Assembly: GCF_002563955.1 (NCBI RefSeq)
Contig: NZ_PDJE01000001.1
Span: 744,001 to 808,000 of the forward strand
DNA: 64,000 nucleotides
Origin: Paramicrobacterium agarici
Lineage (GTDB): Bacteria > Actinomycetota > Actinomycetes > Actinomycetales > Microbacteriaceae
Direction: 5' to 3'
The notes beneath the pieces are model-generated. The model was not told where the DNA came from. It was given only the letters and a program-made list of their open reading frames with translations, and searched no databases. The translations under genes were made by a program, and so were the position numbers. Shown here piece after piece: positions 8,317-16,026 of this stretch (position 1 is its first letter; each line of letters opens with the position of its first letter).

Positions 8317-8772
8317 GTGAAAGATGGCGAACGCGACGTGGTGTGGGTTGAGCTGCAGAAAGCTGCGGCGATGCTCGACAATGAGTTGAGCGCCCGGCTC
8401 GACGAGCGCGTCGGCATGTCGTCGACGGAGTTCCAGCTTCTCTGGTACCTGGCGAATGCGGTCGACCGTAGCCTCACGATGTCCGAAGCGGCGGCGCGGC
8501 TCTCCATGAGCCCGAGCGGAATGACGCGACTCGCTGACCGACTCGTGCGTCGCGGTTGGGTCGAAAGAATGACGGATGCTGCGAATCGACGATTCGCAAT
8601 CATCACACTCACGGCAGAGGGCGTGACGGCGGCGCGCGACGGCTACCGTGTCGCCCGAACGGCGCGGAAGCAGCTCTTCGATGCGCGGCTGACCGAAGAT
8701 GAGACGCGCGCGCTGGGCGGGATTGTCGGGAAGCTGCTCGGCCGCATCGACCTCACCGACGTCACGCCCTGA
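8317..8772 (+). CDS. MarR family transcriptional regulator
   Basis: A 151-residue winged-helix regulator. The sequence ARLSMSPSGMTRLADRLVRRGWVER is the MarR recognition helix and wing approach, and DAANRRFAIITLTAEG is the wing with the conserved D-x-R. It starts at GTG. Such proteins repress nearby genes until a small ligand or an oxidant binds. The only obvious partner is the divergent NmrA-like gene, with the palindrome between them as the likely site. It is followed closely by the convergent methyltransferase gene. Confidence 0.92.
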   Translation: MKDGERDVVWVELQKAAAMLDNELSARLDERVGMSSTEFQLLWYLANAVDRSLTMSEAAARLSMSPSGMTRLADRLVRRGWVERMTDAANRRFAIITLTAEGVTAARDGYRVARTARKQLFDARLTEDETRALGGIVGKLLGRIDLTDVTP

Positions 8773-8787
8773 GTCGCTGCCCGCGAA

Positions 8788-9537
8788 CTACGCTTGCAGA
8801 ACGACGAACAGAAAAGCCAGAAACCGCGGGTCGTCCCGATCGGGAGATTCCTCATTCTGAAAGAAGTCGGGAAACTGCTGCTGAGCTTCGGGCGCTGGCC
8901 CAGGCTCGTCGACGTGGATGATGTGGAATCCGGCATTGAGGAATGACTGGAGCATCGTGGAGAGCGACCGATCCCAGAACGTGATGTCCGCCGCGTGTCC
9001 GGCCATGTCGGTCTCTCGACGCTCTCGCGTTTCGAAGTAGTTGGTTTCCTTTCCCTCGTGCTCGGCGGCAAACCAAATGGCGAACGGATGCTCGACGGAG
9101 ATAATCGCACGACCGCCAGGCTTGAGCACTCTTCTCATCTCGGTCAAGGGAAGCTGCCAGTCCTCGAGGTAGTGGAGCGCGAGCGAGCAGTCAAGGCCGT
9201 CAAAGGTCGCATCCTCGAACGGAAGCGGTTCGGCTAGATCGGTAACACGAAGTTCTGTGTCGTGCCCGACACGATCTCGAGCGATATCCAGGAGAGCCCG
9301 ACTGCCATCAATGTCCACCGCGGTGGCTCCGCCTTCGACAAGGTCGACAAGGGTCGGGCCCGAACCGCAGCCGGCATCCAGTATGCGCTTGCCTGCCACG
9401 TCTCCGAGCAGCTGGCGAATTGCCGGTCTGTTGTAGTACTCGTTCAAGAGGCTTGTGGCGTTCTCTGTCGCGTACGCCTGGGCGATGGGGTCGTACGCCG
9501 CAGCCCGACGAGACACTTGATGCGCATCGTTGCTCAT
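8788..9537 (-). CDS. Class I SAM-dependent methyltransferase
   Basis: A 249-residue methyltransferase with the SAM-binding motif ILDAGCGSGPTLVDL (about residues 52-66), the acidic residue after strand 2 in AVDIDGS, and the later motifs FDGLDCSLALHYLEDW and RVLKPGGRAIISVEHP. It belongs to the Methyltransf_11/25 group and probably acts on a small molecule; the substrate cannot be told. A good AAGGGAGG site precedes the ATG. Its upstream region runs into the ISL3-type IS end that starts 34 bp away, so its original promoter may have been replaced. Confidence 0.88.
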   Translation of the reverse strand: MSNDAHQVSRRAAAYDPIAQAYATENATSLLNEYYNRPAIRQLLGDVAGKRILDAGCGSGPTLVDLVEGGATAVDIDGSRALLDIARDRVGHDTELRVTDLAEPLPFEDATFDGLDCSLALHYLEDWQLPLTEMRRVLKPGGRAIISVEHPFAIWFAAEHEGKETNYFETRERRETDMAGHAADITFWDRSLSTMLQSFLNAGFHIIHVDEPGPAPEAQQQFPDFFQNEESPDRDDPRFLAFLFVVLQA

Positions 9538-9570
9538 GCCGCCTCCCTTGTTTATATGAACGCCTTTAGC

Positions 9571-9758
9571 GGCTCTTCCCAGATGAGGGTGTAGGTTGGC
9601 CGGGCGCGTCGGTCCGCAGATAGACGTCGAGATTTCCCGACGATGGGGGTTCCTACGCCATCCATCCGAAAGACCTCGACGTGTCCGACGCTACCCCGCC
9701 GGCCGGCTTCGGCCGCCCTGACCTGACCGCCTTCGCGTCTCATCCCAATCGACCCTGA
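9571..9758 (+). mobile_element. Left end of an ISL3-family insertion sequence with transposase N-terminus (remnant)
   Basis: GGCTCTTCCCAGATGAGGG at the left edge resembles ISL3-family terminal inverted repeats. About 110 bp further in, a GTG start (9681) opens a frame reading SDATPPAGFGRPDLTAF, the typical beginning of actinobacterial ISL3 transposases. The frame then stops at a TGA (9756) after 25 codons, and the remaining 400 or so residues and the right inverted repeat are absent. The element is therefore a dead fragment. It sits upstream of the methyltransferase gene. Confidence 0.55.
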
Positions 9759-9940
9759 TCGGGTCTGCTGATCCTCTCGACGAGAACGCAGCGACATCAC
9801 AGCCACCCAACCCCGACCGTCCGGGAAGCCGGGGCACGTCGCATGGCCTGTGCTGCGGGCGTGTCGAGTGGGTCGTCCAGGGGCGACGCAGGAGCGTCGA
9901 CGCGACGTGCTGAGAAGTGGTTCTAAGGCATGGCGATAGG
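9759..9940. other. Non-coding stretch after the IS remnant
   Basis: No frame here has convincing coding character on either strand. It may hold further IS debris, but I cannot match it to a family. With the IS end it makes a gene-free stretch of about 400 bp. Confidence 0.4.
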
Positions 9941-10882
9941 TCAGGAACGGCGTCGCTCCCTGCGCAGGAGGGAGCGCAGAGTCTCGGCGTTCGCGTAGCC
10001 GACCCGTAGCGCGATCTCGGCGGAGGTGAGGTCCGTGGTTGCTGAGAGGTGCCGAGCTCGTTCGATGCGAAGCCGTTGGACGAAGCCGAGCGGAGTGAGG
10101 TTGAGCGCCGCACGGACTCGTCGTTCGAGGGTGCGCCGGCTGGTGCCGAGCGACTGCGCGACGAAGGCGACGTTGAACGGTTCGTCCAGGCGGGCGCGCA
10201 CGAAGCGTTCGAACTCGACGACGATCGGGTCCTCGTGCCGGAGATGTTCGTAGGCGACGAAGGCCGCCTGCGACGGGCGCTCGTCGATGATGAGGAGCTT
10301 GGCGACATGTTGGGCCAGGTCTGGGCTGATCGATCGCACGAGTGAGAGCGCGAGGTCGATGTGGGCGAACGCGGCGCCGGCGGTGACGAGGTTCCCGTCG
10401 GCCACGACCATGGTGTCGAGATCGAGGGCGACGGTCGGATAGCGCTTCAGGAACTCCGGCCCCAGGAACCAGCTGGTCGTCGCCCGTCGATGATGCATCC
10501 GTCCGGTCTCGGCGACAGCGAACACGCCGGTGCACGCCGCGGCGATCCGGGTGGTCGCCTCGTCGAGGCGCCCGAGCGAGGCGATGACCGAACGAGCATC
10601 TCGGCTCTGGAGGGCGTCGTTGGTAGCGGCGGCCGTAAGGGTTCCAAGCGCAGGGACGACGACCACGTCGAACTCTCCGGACTCCGACAGCGGGTGGTCC
10701 ACCGACAGGGTCATCGATGCCGTCGTGGTCACTCGCCGTTTCGGTCCGAGGATGGCGAGTTCGATCGGGTCGATCCGCGGGTCGACATCGCCGCGGGCCC
10801 CGTCGGCCACCCGCACGATGTCGATGATCGACGCGATAGCCGAACCGAAGCAGCCGTCGATCGCGATCAGTCCGATACGCAT
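9941..10882 (-). CDS. GlxA-type AraC family transcriptional regulator
   Basis: A 313-residue regulator with an N-terminal DJ-1/PfpI-like domain (about 1-190; VVVVPALG and IAAACTGVFAVAETG around the nucleophile-elbow position) and a C-terminal AraC double HTH (about 210-313; FVAQSLGTSRRTLERRV and IALRVGYANAETLRSLLRRE). The start chosen is the ATG giving MRIGLIAIDG; an upstream frame extension is unlikely because PfpI domains begin there. It is divergent from a small ABM-domain monooxygenase gene, its probable target. Confidence 0.88.
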   Translation of the reverse strand: MRIGLIAIDGCFGSAIASIIDIVRVADGARGDVDPRIDPIELAILGPKRRVTTTASMTLSVDHPLSESGEFDVVVVPALGTLTAAATNDALQSRDARSVIASLGRLDEATTRIAAACTGVFAVAETGRMHHRRATTSWFLGPEFLKRYPTVALDLDTMVVADGNLVTAGAAFAHIDLALSLVRSISPDLAQHVAKLLIIDERPSQAAFVAYEHLRHEDPIVVEFERFVRARLDEPFNVAFVAQSLGTSRRTLERRVRAALNLTPLGFVQRLRIERARHLSATTDLTSAEIALRVGYANAETLRSLLRRERRRS

Positions 10883-10989
10883 GACGTAAACAATAGCAAT
10901 ACTGCCGTATACGCCACTCCCCATCGGCCCTCGCTCGTCATACGCTGAACCCGTCCCACGAAGAACCCCGATTTCAAGGAGAGTCCCTC

Positions 10990-11301
10990 ATGTCCACACC
11001 CGCATCACTTCCGTATGCCTTCGTCGCCAAGATCGTCGCGGCCGATGGACAGCACGACGCGCTCGCCGATCTGCTCGCCGGCGCTGTCGCACTCGCCAAC
11101 GAAGAAGTAGGAACGATTGTCTGGTTCGCGGTCAGGACCCACGCCGACACCTTCTGGATCTTCGATGCATTCCCCGACGAGGCCGCTCGCGACGCCCACG
11201 CCAACGGCGCCATCATCGCAGCCCTGATGGCCAACCAGCACCTCCTCGGCGCAGCACCCGAGATCCTGGCGGCCGACGTCCTCGCGTCCAAACTCCCGTA
11301 G
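10990..11301 (+). CDS. ABM-domain protein (putative quinol monooxygenase type)
   Basis: A 103-residue antibiotic-biosynthesis-monooxygenase fold protein. It begins with a beta strand YAFVAKIVAADGQ, has an acidic helix, then TIVWFAVRTHADTFWIFDAF and a C-terminal helix with HANGAII. Members such as YgiN act on quinols, and others degrade heme or polyketides. The start is preceded by AAGGAGAG. It is divergent from the GlxA-type regulator across about 107 bp, a common arrangement for a small redox enzyme and its activator. Confidence 0.85.
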   Translation: MSTPASLPYAFVAKIVAADGQHDALADLLAGAVALANEEVGTIVWFAVRTHADTFWIFDAFPDEAARDAHANGAIIAALMANQHLLGAAPEILAADVLASKLP

Positions 11302-11749
11302 TCCGCCAACGCACGAGACGATCGCGCCCCGCCGAGCCGTCGGACCCGACCGCCTCGACACCCGTACCACGTTGGCGATCCCCGACGGGCCGATCACGGG
11401 GAGGCCAGGCAACACCAGGCGCAAGCCTGGAGCGGCACTGGTTCACCGGTGGTCATCGAGAGAGCCAGCGCGGTTCCATGGCAGCGCAACTGTGGCAACT
11501 TGCCCTCCGTCCCGCTAGGCGCTGTGGGCGGGTCTTGGTTGCGATCCGTTGCCGTGACGGGAGACGCGTTGCGCGTCGCAGCGATGACGGGTCGTTGGCG
11601 TTCCGGGGCCGTTGCGTTCGTGCGCGCCGCGCGTGCGGCATGGAGCATCTCGCTGCGCACACAACGATCGCTGCGCCGACGCACCGTTGACACCTCGCAC
11701 GTCCAGGTCGCGACACAACGCCCCGCCGCGTTGCCAAGCGGAGCGAGGC
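11302..11749. other. Gene-free stretch of about 450 bp
   Basis: Open frames exist on both strands but are arginine/alanine-rich, without domains or ribosome binding sites, and look like high-G+C noise. It borders the truncated alarmone synthetase and may contain the breakpoint that removed the rest of that gene. Confidence 0.4.
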
Positions 11750-12058
11750 CTACCGGCACACGGACAGGATGCCGGCGATGTCGGTGATCTGCTCGCGAAT
11801 CGTGTCGAGTTCGGGTGCGATGCCGCGCCTGGCCATTTTGCTGAGCAGGCTCTGCGGCGACTTCACGCGCGACGCGACGTGCTCGATGGGGTTGTAGCGG
11901 TGCAGGTGCAGAAACTCTTCGCGCAGAATCGACACCTTGGTGAGCATCTCGTCGACCGCGAAGCGGTACTGCATGAGAAACCGTGGAAACTCGGCGCGCA
12001 TGCGGCGGGCAAACTCCCGCATGTCTTCGTCAGGGATATTGGATGCTGCGGAGCTCAC
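11750..12058 (-). pseudogene. Truncated RelQ-type small alarmone synthetase (N-terminal part only)
   Basis: The 102 residues match the beginning of GTP pyrophosphokinase family proteins of the YjbM/YwaC type: EEFLHLHRYNPIEHVASR, VKSPQSLLSKMARRG and ITDIAGI, the segment that precedes the catalytic core. The frame then ends two codons later, so the (p)ppGpp synthetase core with its ATP- and GDP-binding residues is missing. No continuation is visible in any frame downstream. The GTG start with GAGGAGG upstream is intact. It probably makes no active enzyme. It adjoins the broken hipBA pair. Confidence 0.7.
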
Positions 12059-12172
12059 GCATCCTCCTCGTGAAGCGCGGTCGGTACGACGAGTCTACGC
12101 GCGCAGCTGTTGACATCGACGTGGGTGATGAGCTTGTCGCCGTACGGCTACACAAATGTCGAAGAGGTGCCG

Positions 12173-12397
12173 ATGTTTACGATGCGAGAGGCGTCCTCGA
12201 TCGTGCGTGAGCTTCGAGAGCGACGCGGGTGGTCGCAAAGCGAACTCGCGAGTGAAGCTCGTGTCTCGAGGTCGTTCATCGCGGATGTCGAGGCGGGGAA
12301 ACCCACGGTGGAGGCCGCGAAGCTCTTCGACGCTCTCCAAGCTCTGGGGTTCGAAGTGGCGCTGCGCTCGCTCGATGACGGGCAGGTGCGATGGTGA
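12173..12397 (+). CDS. hipB: HipB-like XRE-family antitoxin/repressor
   Basis: A 74-residue HTH_XRE protein. The domain runs RELRERRGWSQSELASEARV then SRSFIADVEAGKPTVEAAKLF, followed by a short tail ALGFEVALRSLDD typical of HipB antitoxins, which bind DNA and the HipA kinase. A GAAGAGG site lies 7 bp before the ATG; an upstream in-frame extension is less likely. The stop overlaps the start of the broken hipA frame, as in intact hipBA operons. The antitoxin therefore appears intact while its toxin is not. Confidence 0.8.
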   Translation: MFTMREASSIVRELRERRGWSQSELASEARVSRSFIADVEAGKPTVEAAKLFDALQALGFEVALRSLDDGQVRW

Positions 12398-12673
12398 CCG
12401 ACCGGAACCTCGATGTATATCTTGGCGGTCAGTTCAGCGGGGTACTTGCTCAGTCACCCGCGGGAAACGTCACGTTCGACTATGACGAAGAGTACCGCGT
12501 CTCTGAGAGTGCGACACCGCTGTCGCTTGCAATGCCATTGGTGACGCCAACCCATCGGAAACGTGCTGTACTCCCCTGGCTCCAAGGACTGCTTCCTGAC
12601 AATCGGTACTGCTGCTCAGATGGCGGACGGTGTGCTGGTGGGGCTGAAGAAGCTTCCGCTCGTGCTGAACTAG
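12391..12673 (+). pseudogene. Broken hipA (serine/threonine kinase toxin) fragment
   Basis: The first 68 codons match the HipA N-terminal domain: LDVYLGGQFSGVLAQ, VTFDYDEEY, PLSLAMPL and LPWLQGLLPDN. After LLPDN the family similarity stops and the frame runs into unrelated Cys/Ala-rich codons. In another frame a short piece ending MADGVLVGLKKLPLVLN (stop at 12671) could be the C-terminus, which would mean an internal deletion of the kinase core. HipA is normally about 400-440 residues, so this copy cannot phosphorylate its targets. Confidence 0.72.
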
Positions 12674-12743
12674 ATCATTCCGCCACGGTATTCCTTCGAG
12701 CCAACGTTTCGAGGTGATGCGGGGCAGGTACGGAGTGCTTCAG

Positions 12744-13586
12744 CTATGCGCTAGGTGCGTACTGCTCCAGGCGTTGCAGCGCCGGCTGCGAGGCCGGATC
12801 GACGACCGCTGCAGCACCGACCGCGTTGGCGGTGCGCAGCGCAGCCTCATAGGGAAGGCCCGCGCGAAGGGCGATCGTGAGTGCTGCGCAGAACGCGTCG
12901 CCGGCGCCGACCGTGTTCACGGGCGTCGTCTTGACAGCATCCGCGAAGGCCACCTGCGTGCCATGCTCGAGAATCGCCGAACCCTGCGCACCGTAGGTCA
13001 CGGCGACGAGTGAGGCGTCAGCGAGCTCGGGGATGAGCTCGTACTCGGTCTCGTTCACGATGATCAGGTCGGCGCGGTCGATGAGCTCCGCAGGCAGCGG
13101 CATCGCCGGAGCGGCATTGAGCGCGAAATAGCCGCGGCATCGCCGCGCGAGCTCGGTGACGGTGTCGAGCGAGATCTCCAGCTGCGCGAGCACCGTGTCA
13201 TGCTCGCCGACCTCCACGCCCTCAATGCTCACGTGCGCATTGGCGCCCTCGCACACCGCGATCTGGTTCTCTCCGGCAGCATCCACGACGATCAGCGCGG
13301 TACCGGTCTCGGTGTCGACTGTCGCCACGTGCGTGAGGTCGACGCCCGCTGACTCAAGTGCCCGCCGCATTGCTGCTCCGTCAGCATCCGACCCCACTGC
13401 TCCCACCATGCGCGTGCGTGCCCCGAGCCGGGCTGCCGCCGCCGCCTGGTTGGCGCCCTTGCCGCCGGCCTCGCGCGTGAGGCGGCCGCCGCCGACGGTT
13501 TCGCCCGGGCCGGGCAGTCGTTCGGTGACCGCGGAAATGTCGGCGTTGATGCTGCCGACGACGGTGAGATCGATGTCAAATGCCAT
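12744..13586 (-). CDS. rbsK: Ribokinase (PfkB family)
   Basis: A 280-residue PfkB-family kinase phosphorylating ribose to ribose 5-phosphate. VVGSINADISAVTERLPGPG at the N-terminus, GGKGANQAAAAARLG (PfkB signature 1) and NTVGAGDAFCAAL (signature 2 with catalytic Asp) are all present. The start is the ATG giving MAFDIDLTVVG; the longer open frame upstream is not coding. It lies 26 bp after gntR and is co-transcribed with it, opposite a nucleoside hydrolase operon, so it probably uses ribose freed from nucleosides. Confidence 0.9.
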   Translation of the reverse strand: MAFDIDLTVVGSINADISAVTERLPGPGETVGGGRLTREAGGKGANQAAAAARLGARTRMVGAVGSDADGAAMRRALESAGVDLTHVATVDTETGTALIVVDAAGENQIAVCEGANAHVSIEGVEVGEHDTVLAQLEISLDTVTELARRCRGYFALNAAPAMPLPAELIDRADLIIVNETEYELIPELADASLVAVTYGAQGSAILEHGTQVAFADAVKTTPVNTVGAGDAFCAALTIALRAGLPYEAALRTANAVGAAAVVDPASQPALQRLEQYAPSA

Positions 13587-13612
13587 GGTGTCCTTGGGTG
13601 TGCGAGTTCGGA

Positions 13613-14398
13613 TCAGTTTGACGGGGTCTGGATCACGGTCAGGTGGCCGACGCGCGACGAGACGATGCACTTGGCCAGGTAGACGGGCGTCGTGTTGTGC
13701 TCGATCACCTGGGTCAGGATGATGACGGGATCGGATGCTGCCAGGCCAAGCTGTCTGCCTCGCGAAGCGCCGACAACGCTCGGCGTGATCTGGCATGAGC
13801 TTGCCGAGAAGATCGGGCCGCAGGCGTCGAGGAGCCCCGCGTACAGTGTCGCGTTCTGCTCAGCCGCCTGCTGAAACGACGCGGCGATCGCGGGGCTGAT
13901 ATCGCTGAGGTAGCGACCGGCCGGAAGGTGCTCCTGCACGATGGCGATCGGCTCGCCCGCGCGCGACAGCACGCTCTCGCGAAACCAGGTGTTCGCCTCG
14001 GGATCAAGATTGAGGTTGCTCGACACGAACTCGGTGTTCGGCTGCATCACGAAGGTGACCGGTGTCACGGCGACGGGGTGTTCGGCGTTCGCGAGCGCGA
14101 CCTCGAACGGTCGCAGATCTTCGAGTCCGACCTTAGGGGTGGATGCTGTGACAAACCGCCCGACTCCGCGCCGCGTGGTGATGAGGCCGTCTTCTTCGAG
14201 CAGCATGAGGGCTTCGCGAATCACGGTGCGGCTCACTCCGAGCGAGGTGCCGAGTTCTGTTTCACGGGGGAGTGCGGAGCCGAGGGGAAAGACGCCGTCG
14301 CGAATGCCCTGCGTGATGCGCGTGTAGGCGGCGACGCGCAGCGGTTGTCCGACCGTTGTCGTGAGCGGTTCCGCGAGGAACTCGTCCATCTGGGTCAT
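13613..14398 (-). CDS. GntR family regulator (HutC/UTRA type) of the nucleoside salvage divergon
   Basis: A 261-residue GntR regulator. The wHTH covers about residues 20-88 (LPRETELGTSLGVSRTVIREALMLLEEDGLITTRRGVGRFV), and the rest matches a UTRA ligand domain (FRESVLSRAGEPIAIVQEHLPAGR). AGGGAG before the ATG at MTQMDEF supports this start. It is divergent from the MFS/nucleoside hydrolase operon and upstream of rbsK, so it likely senses a nucleoside or ribose derivative and controls both arms. Confidence 0.9.
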   Translation of the reverse strand: MTQMDEFLAEPLTTTVGQPLRVAAYTRITQGIRDGVFPLGSALPRETELGTSLGVSRTVIREALMLLEEDGLITTRRGVGRFVTASTPKVGLEDLRPFEVALANAEHPVAVTPVTFVMQPNTEFVSSNLNLDPEANTWFRESVLSRAGEPIAIVQEHLPAGRYLSDISPAIAASFQQAAEQNATLYAGLLDACGPIFSASSCQITPSVVGASRGRQLGLAASDPVIILTQVIEHNTTPVYLAKCIVSSRVGHLTVIQTPSN

Positions 14399-14480
14399 CC
14401 GGCTCCCTGCGTTCAGCGGTGTCTGTGCTTCGGCTCTATTCAACCAGAACCACCCACCTTGCACATGTTCTACCCAAGAG

Positions 14481-14494
14481 GTATAACATCATAC
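14481..14494. promoter_or_regulatory. GntR operator candidate (GTAT-N6-ATAC)
   Basis: A short palindrome GTAT AACATC ATAC lies in the divergent region between gntR and the MFS gene. It is in the A+T-richest part of that region and fits the GT-N-TA pattern common to GntR sites. Arms are only 4 bp, so support is modest. Confidence 0.35.
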
Positions 14495-14553
14495 TAGCTA
14501 CGCGATCATGCCCTCCAGCATCCGCCCCTTCCCTCAGACAAAGGAGTCTTTCC

Positions 14554-15981
14554 ATGTCATCAACTCGCGTCACGCCCTCCGGCGCGGCATCCGTCAACCC
14601 AGCGCCAAGCGGCGATGGAAAGCTTCACGGTCGCCGAGCGATCGGCCTCGTCGCGACGCTGATTCTTGCGGTCGTCGCCTTTCAGCTCAACGCGAGCATG
14701 ATCACCCCGGCGCTGCCAGACATGGCCCGAACGCTCGGTGTTGACATCGATTCGGTCTCTCAAGTGTCGTCGCTGTTCTTTCTCGCGGGGGCCGTCGGAG
14801 GTGTGCTGCTCGCGCGGTGGAGCGACTTCATCGGGCGTAAGCGCGGACTGCTGATCGTGCTCGGAATTCTCTCGGTGGGCACCCTGCTCTGCCTGTTCGC
14901 GCCGAACCTGCAGATTCTGCTCGTCGGCCGTGTGCTGCAGGGTGCGTCGAGCGCCGCGTTCCAGCTCTCGTACGTGATTCTCAACGAGTCGCTGACCAAG
15001 AAGATGTTCGCCACCATGCTTGGTGTGCTCACGGCCATCAATGGCGGTGTGGGCGGGGTCGACGGCTGGATCGGCGGGCTGCTCACCGACGCGTTCGGAT
15101 TCCGCTCGCTGTTCGTGGTGATCTTCATCGTCGGCGTTCTCGCCCTGGTGTGCGTCTGGCTCGCGGCGCCCGAAGACACTGGGGCCGCCTCGTCGGGAAC
15201 GATGGACTGGTGGGGTGCGGCTGCGCTGTCTGTCGGGCTCATCTGCCTCACATACTTCGTCTCCACGGGCGGCGCGCAAGGGTGGGCTGCCCCGCTTACG
15301 CTGGCATTCCTTGCGGGAACGGTCATCGCGTTCGTCGCCTTCGTGCAGATCGAGAAGCGCAGAGCAACGCCGCTCATCGCAGTGCAGCACTTGAAGTCGC
15401 GCCAGGTGTGGCCCGTGATCGCGACGACCGTGCTCACGCTGTCGAGCGTCTTCGCTGTGATCAACTTCACCGTGGTGATGCTGAGCCAGAACTCTGAGGT
15501 CGGCTTCGGCATGAACGCTGCAACGAGCGCCCTGATGTTCCTCGCCCCGCCCGCGCTCATCGGCCTCGCTGCGGCGCCCTTCGCCGGGTGGCTCTCGGCC
15601 CGCGTCGGCTGGATCAGCATCCTTCGAATTGGCCTCGTCATCTGCCTGGCCGCGCTCGTCGTGATCACGCTGTTCCCGCAGAGCCAGTGGGTCGTCTTCG
15701 GTATGATCGCCGTGCTCGGTGTTGCCTACAACGGCCTCGTGCTGACCACCACGAACGGGCTCGGCGTCATCCAATCGCCGGCGGAGGCACCGTCGGCGCT
15801 GCCGAGCATGAACAGCGCAGGGTTCGGCATCGGCGCGAGCCTCGGCATTGCGATCGTCGCTCCGTTCGTCGCCTCGGGTGGCATCGGCGGATTCACGCTC
15901 GCGCTCTGGGTCTCCGTTGCGATCACGGTTCTCGCGCTCGTTGCGAGCTTCATCTTGAAAGCAGCTCCGAGCCGCGACTGA
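14554..15981 (+). CDS. MFS transporter, probable nucleoside carrier
   Basis: A 475-residue MFS carrier with 12-14 predicted helices. LNASMITPALPDMARTLG in helix 1 and ARWSDFIGRKRG (MFS motif A region) are visible. AAGGAG at 14541 fixes the start, and an open frame upstream is rejected. It is the first gene of an operon with a nucleoside hydrolase. In context it probably imports nucleosides; DHA-type similarity alone would suggest an exporter, so direction and substrate are inferences. Confidence 0.82.
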   Translation: MSSTRVTPSGAASVNPAPSGDGKLHGRRAIGLVATLILAVVAFQLNASMITPALPDMARTLGVDIDSVSQVSSLFFLAGAVGGVLLARWSDFIGRKRGLLIVLGILSVGTLLCLFAPNLQILLVGRVLQGASSAAFQLSYVILNESLTKKMFATMLGVLTAINGGVGGVDGWIGGLLTDAFGFRSLFVVIFIVGVLALVCVWLAAPEDTGAASSGTMDWWGAAALSVGLICLTYFVSTGGAQGWAAPLTLAFLAGTVIAFVAFVQIEKRRATPLIAVQHLKSRQVWPVIATTVLTLSSVFAVINFTVVMLSQNSEVGFGMNAATSALMFLAPPALIGLAAAPFAGWLSARVGWISILRIGLVICLAALVVITLFPQSQWVVFGMIAVLGVAYNGLVLTTTNGLGVIQSPAEAPSALPSMNSAGFGIGASLGIAIVAPFVASGGIGGFTLALWVSVAITVLALVASFILKAAPSRD

Positions 15982-16026
15982 GCGACTCACAGCATCCGCC
16001 ATTCACTCTCAACGTAAGGAACACCA

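Noticed and set aside
11302..11749. Protein-coding gene in the stretch after the ABM gene
   Set aside because: Several frames are open because of the high G+C content, but none has a ribosome binding site, a hydrophobicity pattern or a recognisable motif.
13587..13796. 70-residue N-terminal extension of ribokinase
   Set aside because: It overlaps gntR and has no similarity to PfkB kinases, which begin near MAFDIDLTVVG.
14560..16002. Minus-strand open frame of 480 codons opposite the MFS gene
   Set aside because: It is dominated by Arg, Asp, Glu and His as expected for the complement of a membrane protein gene; no domain.
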